Source: Jaltomata sinuosa
Taxonomy: Eukaryota; Streptophyta; Magnoliopsida; Solanales; Solanaceae
Length of the DNA stretch: 64,000 nucleotides
Reading direction: 5' to 3'
NCBI GenBank assembly: GCA_003996215.1
Contig: QJPP01000857.1
Span: 186,001-250,000, forward strand
The position numbers were made by a program, and so were the translations under genes. A model generated the notes under the pieces. It had not been told where the DNA came from. It saw only the letters and a program-made list of their open reading frames with translations, and did not search any database. This document shows, one piece after another, positions 23,053 to 33,980 of this stretch (positions within the stretch are counted from its first letter, which is position 1; every line of letters begins with the position of its first letter).

Positions 23053-23358
23053 ATAATCCTGCACTTTTATCTGATTTTTGTTGTAATGCGACTTACAGAT
23101 TTTCCTTGATTTGTTAGCCTTTGGGTAGTCCTGCACATAATCAACTTGGATCTGATGCGGCTTATAGATAACCCTCGGTATATTTAAACAACGAGTGATT
23201 TATACTTCTTTTGGAGGTGTAATTTGGGCGTATCATAATCCTGCACTTTTATCAGATTTTGGTTGTAATGCGACTTACATATTTTCCTTCATTTGTTAGA
23301 CTTTGGGTAGTACTGCACATAATCAACTTGGATCTGATGCGGCTTATAGATAACCCTG
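23015..23358. repeat. 182-bp tandem duplication joining an LTR tail to two 72-bp repeat units
   Basis: Copy 1 is 23015-23196 and copy 2 is 23197-23358. Each starts with the last 38 bases of the LTR (GATTTATACTTCTTTT...GTATCA) and then two units of the 72-bp repeat, whose TCCTGCA anchor lies at 23057 and 23129. The two copies differ at only a few positions. The duplication therefore arose after the LTR had come to lie beside the 72-bp repeat. Confidence 0.9.
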
Positions 23359-23986
23359 GGTGTAATGACCTATTTTGTCGTTATTAAAAGATACCACATT
23401 ATGGGCTACATGAACTTTTGAAATAGGCTCTTGAATGTATAGGGGGTAACATAATGAAAAATTTCAGAATATGGAATTTTGGGTCAGGATGATTTCACCC
23501 TTCTATAGCGCCATCACAGTAGTGGCCATTAGGTCTCTCAAGTGGGACGGCAAAACCAGTAACCCAGAACGGGTTTTATAATTTTATTTCTCCTTTTCAG
23601 TTGCAAAAGGGACGACACTTCCTCTAAAAACCCTCCTAGGATGCCTCATGACCAGGTAGCAATGGAAAGGAGGGATTTCTATTCGTATGGTGTAAAACTC
23701 ATGGAATCTATGCTGACTTCACACTAGGATTTGCCTTCACGGAGCCAACGTTTACATTCAGACTTCTGTAGCAGCTGTTTGGCTTCTAGGTAGGCTAGGT
23801 TTAGCTGAGTAGTTTAGACCTGGGTTCAAAAATCATGACATGATATAGATTGATAGGAGATTGCATGCTTAGGCCTTTGGGCACGGTGTTTGGATGGATA
23901 AAACATATGAAACCTTGTTGTTTGGGTTGGAAAATTATTGTATGAGTGATGTTGAATTTATATTTGTTTTGTTATGTTTATGCTAT

Positions 23987-25355
23987 TGTTGCGTCCTAAC
24001 GCACACGCAGGTGTACGTGGTCGTACAAATAATATAGGATTGAGAGTCCAGATATCATACCCACTGGGACTTGTCGATTAACTATTTTACTAAATCAAAC
24101 TAGTTCTAATTATTTATTCAAGCTATAAATCCCAAAGATTAATTTATTAAACTAATCTAGAAATAAAAAGAAGAAGTTAACTAATGAACAATTAACCAAA
24201 TAAAGAGCATATTTTCACGTAGTCAATAGGATGAAATCAATCTAGGATTATGAATTCTCTAACAATCATGTTGAGTAAGCAATTTCATTGACTTGTTTGT
24301 TTATCTAATTATTGATTTACGGGGTTGATGACATAATTATGGTCTTCCGAGCCTATATTCTTGTATTCAAAATAGTCTCACAACTACATCGTTGAGCGGG
24401 GATGTGATATTGTATTTCGAATGCATTTATTTATCTTCCAATTTTGTAACCAAGTAAGGCGATCTAGGTATATTCCTATCCTAGGTGAAAATCTACTCTT
24501 TACGTTACAAAAGAGAGATCTTACTCCCTATATTCTTCGTTCTATCCCAATGATTCTTCTCCTGAGTTCACAAAGTGAATCTAGATTTATTTTAATGGTA
24601 GCTAAGCATTAAAATAGTAAGCACAAGAATATAAGAACAACTAATATGGAAATCTTCACATACCGAATCAATTGTCTTCTAAACAATCATATAGTTAACT
24701 ACCATAATCCTAGAACGAGAATTTTCACTCCACATAGACATGGAGAAATAACAACAATTCATCAAAAAAATGTAAAAATAAATAATAAAGGAGAAGAAAA
24801 GATGAAACTAATATTCTCCGACCTCCACGGCGGCTCCTAGCTCATTGTGGGTCAAAAATTCTGTAAAAATCATGATTGGGGATGTATTTATAGAGTATGA
24901 GAAAAATAACCCCTTTTCCTATTTGGATTTGGAGTAAAAGAAAGATGGAAATTTTACGGGTTAGGCTCTAGGGCGACGCGCCACCATAGCCCCATTGCCA
25001 TCTTTCTTATGGTTTGGGCCTGGCGTGGCACACCACCATTGCCCCAGCCACACCTATCAGCAGTTTGGGGGCTGGCGTGGCACGCCAGCATAGCCCCACT
25101 ACATAGATTTTCTTCTTTTGCTCTCTTTTTCTCCCGGAACATTGCTAACTCCTTTCCAATGCGTTTATGCTTTCATTTTTAGCTCTTATGGGTTATTTTT
25201 ATCCACATTCTCCCTGCAAAGTATCTAATCACATATATTAGCTCATAATCAAGAATATACAAATAATCATAGGGATATACATCACGTTTTTCCTCAAAAC
25301 AAGGCTAAAATATGGGTAAATGAGGCAAGCGGGCGTATAAATACGCCCAAGATCA
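23987..25355 (-). repeat. 3' LTR of the LARD-like element
   Basis: 1369 bp; on the plus strand TGTTGCGTCC to AAGATCA, so TG...CA in element orientation. Collinear with 28110-29479. Confidence 0.93.
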
Positions 25356-25369
25356 CCACCCCACACTTA
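25356..25369 (-). other. Polypurine tract of the LARD-like element
   Basis: On the minus strand AAGTGTGGGGTGG, directly next to the 3' LTR and preceded by GGACGAACAAAGG. This is the same layout as the GGACAAGCAAA...GGGTG ends of the elements at 1-4880 and 19449-23052. Confidence 0.75.
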
Positions 25370-27540
25370 AACCTTTGTTCGTCCTTGAACAAATCACTAC
25401 ACACCCTACAAAATTTCACATCTTAAGATATCAATTGAACATATGTACTTGCACCCAAGTTAATTAGATAGTTTAATCATGACCCATAATCCACTCAACA
25501 TGCATACATCAATCATATTTTCATAGAACCTTCACTGAAACCACACAACCTCTAAAACTGACTCCTCATGATAAATAAGGTGAATATGATCACGTGTAAA
25601 TATAGCCATCATTTGTACACCAAATTCTCACCATTTTGTTCTCTCATATTAAAGAGAGATTCACCTCGCTCACATCATACATACATATTCAAATTGGGGC
25701 ATATAGATAAGATATTCGCTCACTCTCTCAAAGAAAGTTCCATGCATACAAGACATACCTTAAGCTTTCCCTTAGTGTTATACTCTATTAATAAAGCATC
25801 AAAATTGTAGGATTAAAAGGACTTTTACATGTTTTAATGTCGGCTAAGGGACGGGTAGGAATACTTTGGCAAATAGTGACTGCTTTCCCTATGCACTTTA
25901 AGATGCATACTTTAAACTTTTTCACTCTTTTCCTTATATCACCTCAACTTCAACTTTTGTTCATGTTTTCCTCCAAACTCTCCCTTTTTCTTTTGGTTTG
26001 TCACCCTTATCCTTCATTCACTTATTGGTAGAAGGGGATTTTTCTAAACTTCCTTCTTTTTATTTGTTTTTCTGAAAATTTCTCTTTTTGATTTTTTCTT
26101 TCCTTACCAACAACATATAAATTATTTTTTCACAAGAGCACCACATTTTATTCTTATCCTTACCACAACAATCTCCCTCTATCTTTTTACCTTTCCTCTT
26201 TTGTTCCCTTCTTTTTCTTAACGTCTTTCAACTACAAAGTGCATTAGAGACTCTTTGGATCAAATTAACATAGGGCAATCAAATAAAGGGGATAGGCTTA
26301 ACATGCGGCTAGTCAAAGAAATAGGCTCAAGGCTCAAAGGGGCTTAACTAAGAATAATGTAAAGGTGGCTAAAACAATAGTCAAAAAGAAGTGGCTCACA
26401 AAGGAATGCCTTGATCATATCTCATAATTCAACACTATGTTTCATTTTATACACACACGGGGCAAGTTCTAGATATCAAGATATGCAAGAAACACAACAA
26501 ACACTCACCACACATGGCACAATGGTTCAAAAATGACTTCTTAAGACTTCATATTGACAACACAACCAAATTGAATGAATTAACATTATTAAGCCCATCT
26601 CTAGGTTCTTTGAGTAAAGTTAAAGAGACTATGTGTCTCTAACTCAAGTTTCCTACTTTTTATGCTTCTTTTGAGTGAGAGATAAATTTTTTGTCATGAT
26701 TCATGAACTAATGGACTCTCTAATTTTTTCGTAATTGAAAATTCGAGGTTGAAATGTATTACCCATGACGTCTAGTGTATACTTAGGTGAAGCACCTAGC
26801 ATTCAAAAGGCTATGATTTCTAATTTTTCGTCTTTCTTTGACTAATTTTCCATCCATCGTTGAGAAAATTTCTCTACCTATGACTAACAATAAATAAAAT
26901 AACTCCTAAAAAATTCAAATTTACCCGGTTCAAAGGGCTCCCCCTCAAAAAAGAACTTAAAAGAAAAACCAATGGGTGAATGAGATATGCCTCTAAGAAA
27001 AACTAAAAATCTTTTTGTTTTTTTTTTCTCAAATAAAATAAACTCCTATGGCATACTCACCCTATAACTCACAATTATCGGAAGAATCTCCACCGCACAC
27101 TTAAAATCATGCTTTGTCCCTAAAGCAATTTACAGAAAAAAAAATGAAGAATAAGGGTGAGAGATACTTCCTGAGGCCCACAAGGGCCTAGCTAATAGCA
27201 TGTTTCTTCAATTTTTATCAAGGGGAGAATGAACCCACACTTAAGCTTAAATAATGCTCCTGACCTTTAAAATTTGGGTACTCAGACTTTCCCTAATCTG
27301 CAAAAAAAAAATAAGAAAAAAAATATAACACTACAAAAAAAATTAGAAGTTACACTACAAATTGGGTTGCCTCCCAACAATCGCCTGATTTAACATCGCG
27401 GCATGACCCATTAACTTTTTCCTCCACCTTAAGGATATGAATTCTACCCCCAACATTGCATCCATATTTTTGCTTCGCTCATGGGGTTATGGTACAAAGA
27501 TGAACGGACCAAGTAATGGATGATGCATGTTAAACAACTT
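25370..27540 (-). other. Non-coding interior of the LARD-like element
   Basis: About 2.2 kb, T/C-rich on the plus strand (A/G-rich in element sense), without a credible gene. It includes, in reverse, the block GGGAGGCAACCC / CATGCCGCGATGTTAAAT at 27366-27411, shared with 20106-20150. Confidence 0.6.
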
Positions 27541-27570
27541 GTCCCTGAAGTGAGGCATGTTTTTGTTACT

Positions 27571-28011
27571 TGTCTGGTGCAAATTTAAGAATGTAGAATT
27601 CTTGTTCCTCATCTTCACACTCTTCCACCATTTCAGATGACTCCAAAGATATGTCATCATCTAAACATAATCTAGAAAAGTGCTTTGAATGAGACCCAAA
27701 AAGTCCCACTTTTCCACTTGCACTATCTGCAATATGCTCAAATTAATACTCCCTCTCAACGTCACCTTGTATCAAAGAATGATAGTTGAATGGTTGAAAT
27801 TCTTCTTCCCTTTTCACAGACTGACTAGTATCCAATTCAGCAGATTGAGTAGGTTCACACCACTCGCTCCCCTAAAAATTTTGATAAATACTTTCTTGGT
27901 GGGGTCTTCCAAAAAAACAACAAGAATTATCATTATTCGACCACCATCTATCCTAGGCTGACATATCATGAAGAGTGATGAAAAAGCAAAAGAAACTAAA
28001 AAGATAACTAT
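27571..28011 (-). pseudogene. Short decayed ORF in the LARD-like element
   Basis: Read on the minus strand from just inside the PBS, two overlapping frames give MICQPRIDGGRIMIILVVFL then, after a frame change, ELDTSQSVKREEEFQPFNYH, a stop, and an acidic run SLESSEMVEECEDEEQEFYI ending FAPDK and a stop at 27571. I recognise no domain. It sits where gag begins in a full element and may be what is left of a gag N-terminus or an unrelated leader ORF. Confidence 0.35.
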
Positions 28012-28085
28012 GTAAAAAAAAATATGTACAACTCAAATAAATACCTCGAAAAATGTCTAATCTAGATAAACAATTAACTACGAAG

Positions 28086-28103
28086 TCCCCGACAATGGCA
28101 CCA
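28086..28103 (-). other. Primer binding site, tRNA-Asp
   Basis: On the minus strand TGGTGCCATTGTCGGGGA, six bases inside the 5' LTR. It matches TGGCGCCGTTGCCGGGGA, the complement of the tRNA-Asp 3' end, at 15 of 18 positions. All three differences are C-to-T or G-to-A. Confidence 0.9.
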
Positions 28104-28109
28104 AAAACT

Positions 28110-29479
28110 TGTTATGTCCTATTATACACGCAAGTGTACGCGGTCGTACAAGTAATATAGAATTGAGAGTCCAGATATCGTACCCACAGGGACTTATCGA
28201 TTAACTATTTTACTAAATCAAACTAGTTCTAATTATTTATTCAAGCTATAAATCCAAAAGATGAATTTATAAAACTAATCTAGAAATAAAAAGAAGTTAA
28301 CTAATGAACAATTAACCAAATAAAGAGCAGATTTTCACGTAGTCCATAGGATAAAATTGATCTAGGATTATGAATTCGCTAACAATCATGTTGAGTAAGC
28401 AATTTTATTGACTTGTTTGTTTATCTAATTGTTTATTTACGGGGTTTATGACATGATTATGGTCTTTCGAGCCTCTAATCATCTATTCAAAATAGTCTCA
28501 CAACTACATCATTGAGCGGGGATGTGATATTCTATTTCGAACGCATTTATATGTCTTCTCATTTCGTAACCAAGTAAGGAGATTTAGGTATATTCCTATC
28601 CTAGCCACAAATATACTCTTTATGTTACAAAAGAGAGATCTTACTCCCTATATTCTTTGTTGTATCCCAATGATTCTTCTTCCTAGTTCATAAAGAGAAT
28701 ATAGATTTATTTTAATGGTAGCTAAGCATTACAATAGTAAGCATAAGAATATAAGAACAACAAATATGGTAATCTTCACAAATAGAATCAATTATCTACT
28801 AAAAAATCATATAGTTAGCTACCATAATCCTAGAATGAGAATTTTAACTCCACATAGACATGGAGAAATTATAACAAATCATCCAAAGAAAAATATAAAA
28901 ATAAATAATAAAGGAGAAAAAAATATGAAACTAATATTCTCCGGCCTCCACGGCGGCTCCTAGCTCTTCGTAGGTCAAAAATTCTGTAAAAATCGTGATT
29001 GGAGATGTATTTATTGAGTATGAGAAAAAATAACCTTTTTTTCCTACTTGGATTTAGAGTAAAAGAAAGCTGGAAATTTTCCAGGTTAGACTCTGGGGTG
29101 ACGCGCCACCATAGCTCCACTGCCATCCTTCTGAAGTTTTAGGCCTTGCGTGGCATGCCACCATAGACCCAGCCACACCCATCAGTAGTTTGGGGGCTGG
29201 CGTGGCATGCCACCATAGCCCAATTGCCCAAATTTTCTTCTTTTGCTCTATTTTTCTTCCGAAACTTTGCTAACTCCTTTCCAATGATTTTATGCTTTCA
29301 TTTTTAGGTCTCATGGGTTATTTTCTCCACATTCTCTCTTCAAAGCATCTAATCACATATATTAGATCATAATCAAGAATATGGAAATAATTATAGGGAT
29401 ATACATAACTTTTGCCTTCAAAACAAGGCTAAAACATAGGTAAATGAGGCAAGCGGGCCTATAAATGTGCGAAAGATCA
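28110..29479 (-). repeat. 5' LTR of the LARD-like element
   Basis: 1370 bp; on the plus strand TGTTATGTCC to AAAGATCA, followed by GCTAT (29480-29484), the second copy of the target-site duplication. Confidence 0.93.
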
Positions 29480-29711
29480 GCTATTATTGTTAATCCTTAG
29501 ATAATTGGATTTTGGGTGGATCACAAAATTGGTGCTGACTAAATTTAAGGGTGGCCAGGTAATAGTGGGATCCCTAGATTGGTATAAACAAAGGGGGATG
29601 GGATTAGTAAAGGGGTACTGTGTGTGTTGAAGTAAGGTGTTAGACATCACGTGGACAAATATGCACTCCTAAATGGTTCTAGAATCTAAGGTGTATGATT
29701 TAAGGTGCTTA

Positions 29712-29815
29712 ATTGACTAAGCCAGGGGTTAGTCTTTGGACAGGCCAGCAAGGCTAGGACATTATTGACTAAGTCGGGGGTTAGTCTTTGGACAGGCCAG
29801 CAAGGCTAGGACAAT
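29712..29815 (+). repeat. 52-bp tandem duplication inside the split LTR
   Basis: ATTGACTAAG...GGTTAGTCTTTGGACAGGCC...GGCTAGGACA occurs at 29712 and again at 29764, almost unchanged. Confidence 0.9.
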
Positions 29816-30204
29816 AAATCATAATTGTCTGTTATTGGTGTGTAAGGAGTTAATTGTTGCTACATTCTTAAAGAAAATAAACGTAAATGATATCTTAAAG
29901 GCTAATCACATATCATGAGGTTATATAAAAGGCTTGTTGACTGTGCAAGGGTGAATGCTTATTCTAACTAAATTTGTGATTTTGTGATATCTTTTATTAT
30001 TGTGGGATGTACCGACACTTGTACATCTTCATAGGATTTGTTGATATTATTCATTGGTTGGCTCGGGTACTATGTCGGTATAAATTCTATGATTCATTGG
30101 TTGGCTCAGGTACCACATCGGTACAATACATGGATAAGAGCTCATCCCCTGCAAGTTATGACTAGTGGGTGACAATAAGACCCTTAGCATGTGGGTACAT
30201 GTCT

Positions 30205-30465
30205 AGTTGCTATTCATATATGTTGGTTCCTTGTGTGAAGCGGGCTTATCAAGTTAGTTTATATTCATATATGTTGGTCCCTTGTGTAAACCAAGCTTAT
30301 CTGTTTAGTTAACATTCAATATCTTTTGGTTCCTTATCTGAACCAAGCTTATATGTTTAGTTAATATTCATATATGTTGGTTCCTTGTGTGAACTGGGTA
30401 TATTTGTTTAGTTGATATTCGTATCTGTTGGTTCCTTATGTGAACCAATTTTATTTAGTTACGTA
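30205..30465 (+). repeat. 51-bp tandem repeat, five copies, inside the split LTR
   Basis: The unit TATTCATATATGTTGGTTCC + TTGTGTGAACCAAGCTTATC + TGTTTAGTTAA has anchors at about 30211, 30262, 30313, 30365 and 30416. The relative LTR at 17063 lacks this array, which shows copy-specific amplification. Confidence 0.92.
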
Positions 30466-31346
30466 CCATAGTTGTGGTCTTAGGGATCCTCGGGAGGTCT
30501 GGGTTAGTTGCACAATGGGGCATAGTTTCAGGGTGTTCATTACTTGTGTATTGGGGATAAAGTGTAACTTATGATGGTGGAGTCATTATTGTTGACTTTG
30601 CTAAGCAATGTGTAATAACCCTCCAGGTCATTTTCCATTCTTTATTCTCTTTTCCATATTTTGAGTTTTCCCGCAGCGGCTAGAGGTCATTTATGACTTG
30701 CCTAGACTGACGGTTTGATTCTTGAGCCATTTGTTAGGTCGTTATGACCATTTCCCTATTTTAGAACTAAAACTTATGAAATCTTTGACTTTGGTTAACA
30801 TTCTTAGAAATTGTTCTCGGAATCACATTTCGATAGTTCTGTTAGCTCCGGAGCAAGGATTTTGGTCTAGTAGGACCCTTGGTTGGGGTCTGGGAGCTTT
30901 CGGTATGGTTTTGTCTTGTGTTCTATGTTTTCATGTTAGTTTAGCTTTTAGGGTTGACTTTAGGCAACATTCAGAGAAGACGACCTCGGATGGAAATTAC
31001 ATCAGTGTTGTTGGCTCCAGAATATTGCTTTTGGGCTAGAGGGACCATTAGTTCGGGTCTCGAGGCTTTCGAACTTGATTTTAACCTTAGGTTCCATTTT
31101 GGTTTTGGTTGGCCTAAAGGTTGGTTTTGGGTGTGGGGCCCACTTTTTAATAAATTGACCTCCATTGGGATTTTTATCTATTCTATCGGGTTTGGAATGC
31201 CATTTCTAGTTAAATAGCTCAGCTCGTTTGTGTTTGTAGGACCCCAGATGCGTTATCGGGGGCCCATCATTTGAAAATATTCCTTAGCATGGCCTTCAAC
31301 ATTGCTGGTTGCTGGTATGGCACCACGGAGGGCGCTTGGCCGCACC

Positions 31347-31364
31347 AGTGCAGGTGCTCCTGCA
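31347..31364 (+). other. Perfect stem-loop in a GC-rich LTR stretch
   Basis: GTGCAGG-TGCT-CCTGCAC, seven paired bases around a four-base loop, inside a ~300-bp stretch much richer in G+C than the rest of the LTR. Within the family this may be an RNA structure, but that is inference. Confidence 0.6.
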
Positions 31365-32845
31365 CCAGCCTGTATGTGCTTGCGTGCTTGGAAGTGCTGG
31401 TAAGGAATCGCACATGCGACGCCTAAACTACTGCGGCCTAGGCGCTCCTGGTGCTCCTGGGTGATATGGCGTGCACGCACCTGCGCCTTGCCTAGCCTCT
31501 CCTGCGTTGTAGCAGCTTGCAGCATATAAGCTGGCCAGCCCTTCTTCTTCATATCATAATTTCCCCAACTTCGTTTTCTCCATTGACTTCAGCTCAAAAA
31601 CCTGCATTAATCATCAAGTGTTCATTCCTAAAGCTTGGAGGCTTGTATATTTTCGACCAGTGCTCGTTGTTGGCTCTAAATTGGTAAGTCCTATTTTTAA
31701 ATTCTTCTTCTTCACCATTTCGTTCCAAAGTTTCCCCAAAACAATTTTTCTACCATTTTCTTGAGCTCTAAATTCAAATTTCTTATGGGCTGATTTAAGA
31801 TCATTGGGGTGGATAAATCTTTGTCCATGATCAATTTCCTGACTTCTATTGGTAAGATTTCTTTGCTAAATTTTGCTATTCTTTCTTTAAAATTCTCCTT
31901 GAACTAGTAGGACTCCAGGGCTGTTTTGGGCCCCGAAACGAGTCTTGTTTGTAGTCAACTTTTGTGCATGGGTTCCTTAACCCGTTGTGGACATAATTGT
32001 GAATTTTGTTTTTCATTTTGTTGCGTAAGCCCCGAGGGTCATTTACTGACCCAATTTCTGGCCTAATTTTTCATATAATAATATAGGTGTCATTCTTCTT
32101 GTCTTGACACTTGGAATGTGTTTGTGGTAGTGTGACATCTTTCTGAGGCTGTTCAGAAGGGGAAAGCAGACGGGTGTCAATTCGTATTTGCGGTTCGTCC
32201 CCGAGGCAGGTTATAGTTTACTTTCCTTGACTGATTTTAGTTAGATTTTATATCTTGTATATTACTGGAATGTTAGGTTGGATCTTAGGGTAGTATTAGG
32301 CTTAAATCTTGTTACTTGTATTAAATTGGCCATTTCGGATCATAGATTAGAATTTCTACTGTTAACCCTTAGTTTAGGAGTTCATAGAATTTTCGTGACT
32401 AGCATAAAATCCTTAGTATGCTTTTAGGAGGTTTTAGAGGTAGAGTAGATGCTTTTAGTTGTTTTTGTAGTTATTTCCATTATTTTCACCTTATTATCAG
32501 TTATGTGTGCAACTGTGGGCCCGAGGCCATAGCACAAATTGGATGGAGGCCTAGGTCAATTTTCTTAGTTGGAGGGTGCTTTACCCTGATTTTCCTTGTG
32601 GTGTAAAATATTCTGTGATTTTGGAACATTGCATGCTCATATTGCATATATACACTTAGCGGTATAGAAAAGAATGATTTTCAAGGTTTTTGGTTCCAAA
32701 CTTGAGATTTACTATGGTTATCATGATGTTCATATTTTAAAGGAGTTATCTTGGCTTTTACTACTGGTTTTGGAAAGGAAAGGAAAAGTACTACTTTTAT
32801 GCCGGTCCGAGGGGTGTTCCCGGAGCTGTTCTCTATTCTACCTCT

Positions 32846-33065
32846 CTATATATATATATATAATTATAGTCTGATGCATTATTCTAGGCACCCCGATGCG
32901 TTATTTCGGGTTTTACTTTCTCTCTCTCTTTATATATTTATAGTCTGATGCGGTATTCCAGGCACCCGATACGTTATTCCAGGTTTTACTTTCTATAAAT
33001 ATATATATTAATAAGTCTGATGCAATATCCCAGGCGCCCCTAATGCATTATTACAGGTTTGTACT
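32846..33065 (+). repeat. 73-bp tandem repeat, three copies
   Basis: Each unit has a TATATA run, AGTCTGATGC (32868, 32942, 33014), then CAGGC(A/G)CCC and ACAGGTTT-like sequence before a T-rich stretch. Spacing is 74 and 72 bases. The 3' LTR lacks the region. Confidence 0.85.
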
Positions 33066-33777
33066 TTTATACACTCATGCATCACATTATCCCTCATTGC
33101 ATTGCATTATGTGTGAGTGTACTTGGATTGTCTGTGGCCTTGATTTCATTGTTGGTTGTTACCTTCTTCTCTACTAGATCGGTTAGTTCTGTTTTTTGGT
33201 TTTATAACTAGATTTAGGTGGATCCCTGTAATTAGCTTACTTTCTTGTAATTTATAATAAATATTATCTTTTCGTGCTCGGTTGACCTATGATGCCTACT
33301 GAGTACCCATTGTTTTGGTACTCATGCTACAATTTGCATCTTTTTTGATGCATCACCTAGTACAAGCCACCCTCGTTGATCCTCTTATCATTCGAGGCCA
33401 ACATTTGTTTGGATCATGGTGAGCTCTCGACATTTTGGAGACTTTTACTTTTTTTCCTCTATATTCTGTCTATATTTTGTATTTTGGATAGACAGTGTGT
33501 GTTGTATAGCTACTCCTCAGTTTACATGCTCTTGTACCGGTGACACTAGGTCCAGGGTTGGTTCTTGTGTATATTTGTCTTCTCGGTCACTTTAGGGCCA
33601 CTTTTGTATATTTATTACAGTTGGTATGTATCTATACTTTTGGCCCCTATCTTCCTTATATTCTCTTCCGCTTTAGTTATTTAAACTGCTTTATTTTGTC
33701 TTTTGCGTTATTAGGTTGGCTTGCCTACCGGGGGTTATGTAGGTGCCATCATGGCCCAGTTTTGGGTCATGACAGAG

Positions 33778-33791
33778 TGGTATCATAGCTC
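33778..33791 (+). other. Primer binding site, tRNA-iMet
   Basis: TGGTATCATAGCTC, three bases after the LTR; it differs from TGGTATCAGAGC at one position. Confidence 0.88.
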
Positions 33792-33980
33792 TAGGTTCAC
33801 TAGTGTCCTTGGTAAAAGATCAAGTATTTGGTAGAGTTTCACGGATCAGTACGATGACGTATGTATCCTATTTATGGGAGATTACAAGGCAATATTAGGA
33901 AAGTTCCCTATTCTTGGCTCCTTATTATCCGTTCCTGACTCTATCAACCTCTAAACTTTATTTGTTCCATTCCTCCTCAG

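Larger units (their letters stand above)
23987..29479 (-). mobile_element. Non-autonomous LTR element (LARD-like), tRNA-Asp primed
   Basis: A 5493-bp element in minus orientation with LTRs 23987-25355 and 28110-29479, a TSD GCTAT at 23982-23986 and 29480-29484, a PBS for tRNA-Asp and a polypurine stretch. The 2.75-kb interior has no gag, protease, RT or integrase on either strand, only a short decayed ORF and a conserved non-coding block. The tRNA-Asp primer is typical of the Athila/Tat branch of Gypsy, so this would depend on enzymes from such an element. The LTRs differ by about 8% over their first 200 bases. Confidence 0.9.
30611..33774 (+). repeat. 5' LTR of the chromovirus relic (3.16 kb)
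   Basis: TGTAATAACC to GGGTCATGACA. It contains a GC-rich stretch with a stem-loop (31230-31560), an AT microsatellite near 32846-32862 and a three-unit 73-bp repeat (32846-33065). The last 300 bases match 40295-40599 closely. Confidence 0.88.

Noticed and set aside
23356..23360. CTGGG/CTCAG as a certain target-site duplication of the split LTR
   Set aside because: Only three of five bases agree. The better evidence for the insertion is that the same 72-bp repeat flanks both ends; the duplication itself is left as uncertain.
24421..25142. Several 60-residue frames in the LARD LTR
   Set aside because: They lie in the LTR, and the related frame in the other LTR (28715-28963) has a different length and start. 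Both lack any known motif.
31253..31552. GC-rich 99-residue minus-strand frame as a possible host exon
   Set aside because: The stretch lies inside an LTR and its relative at 40215-40275 is out of frame and deleted. There are no splice-site or codon patterns supporting a gene.
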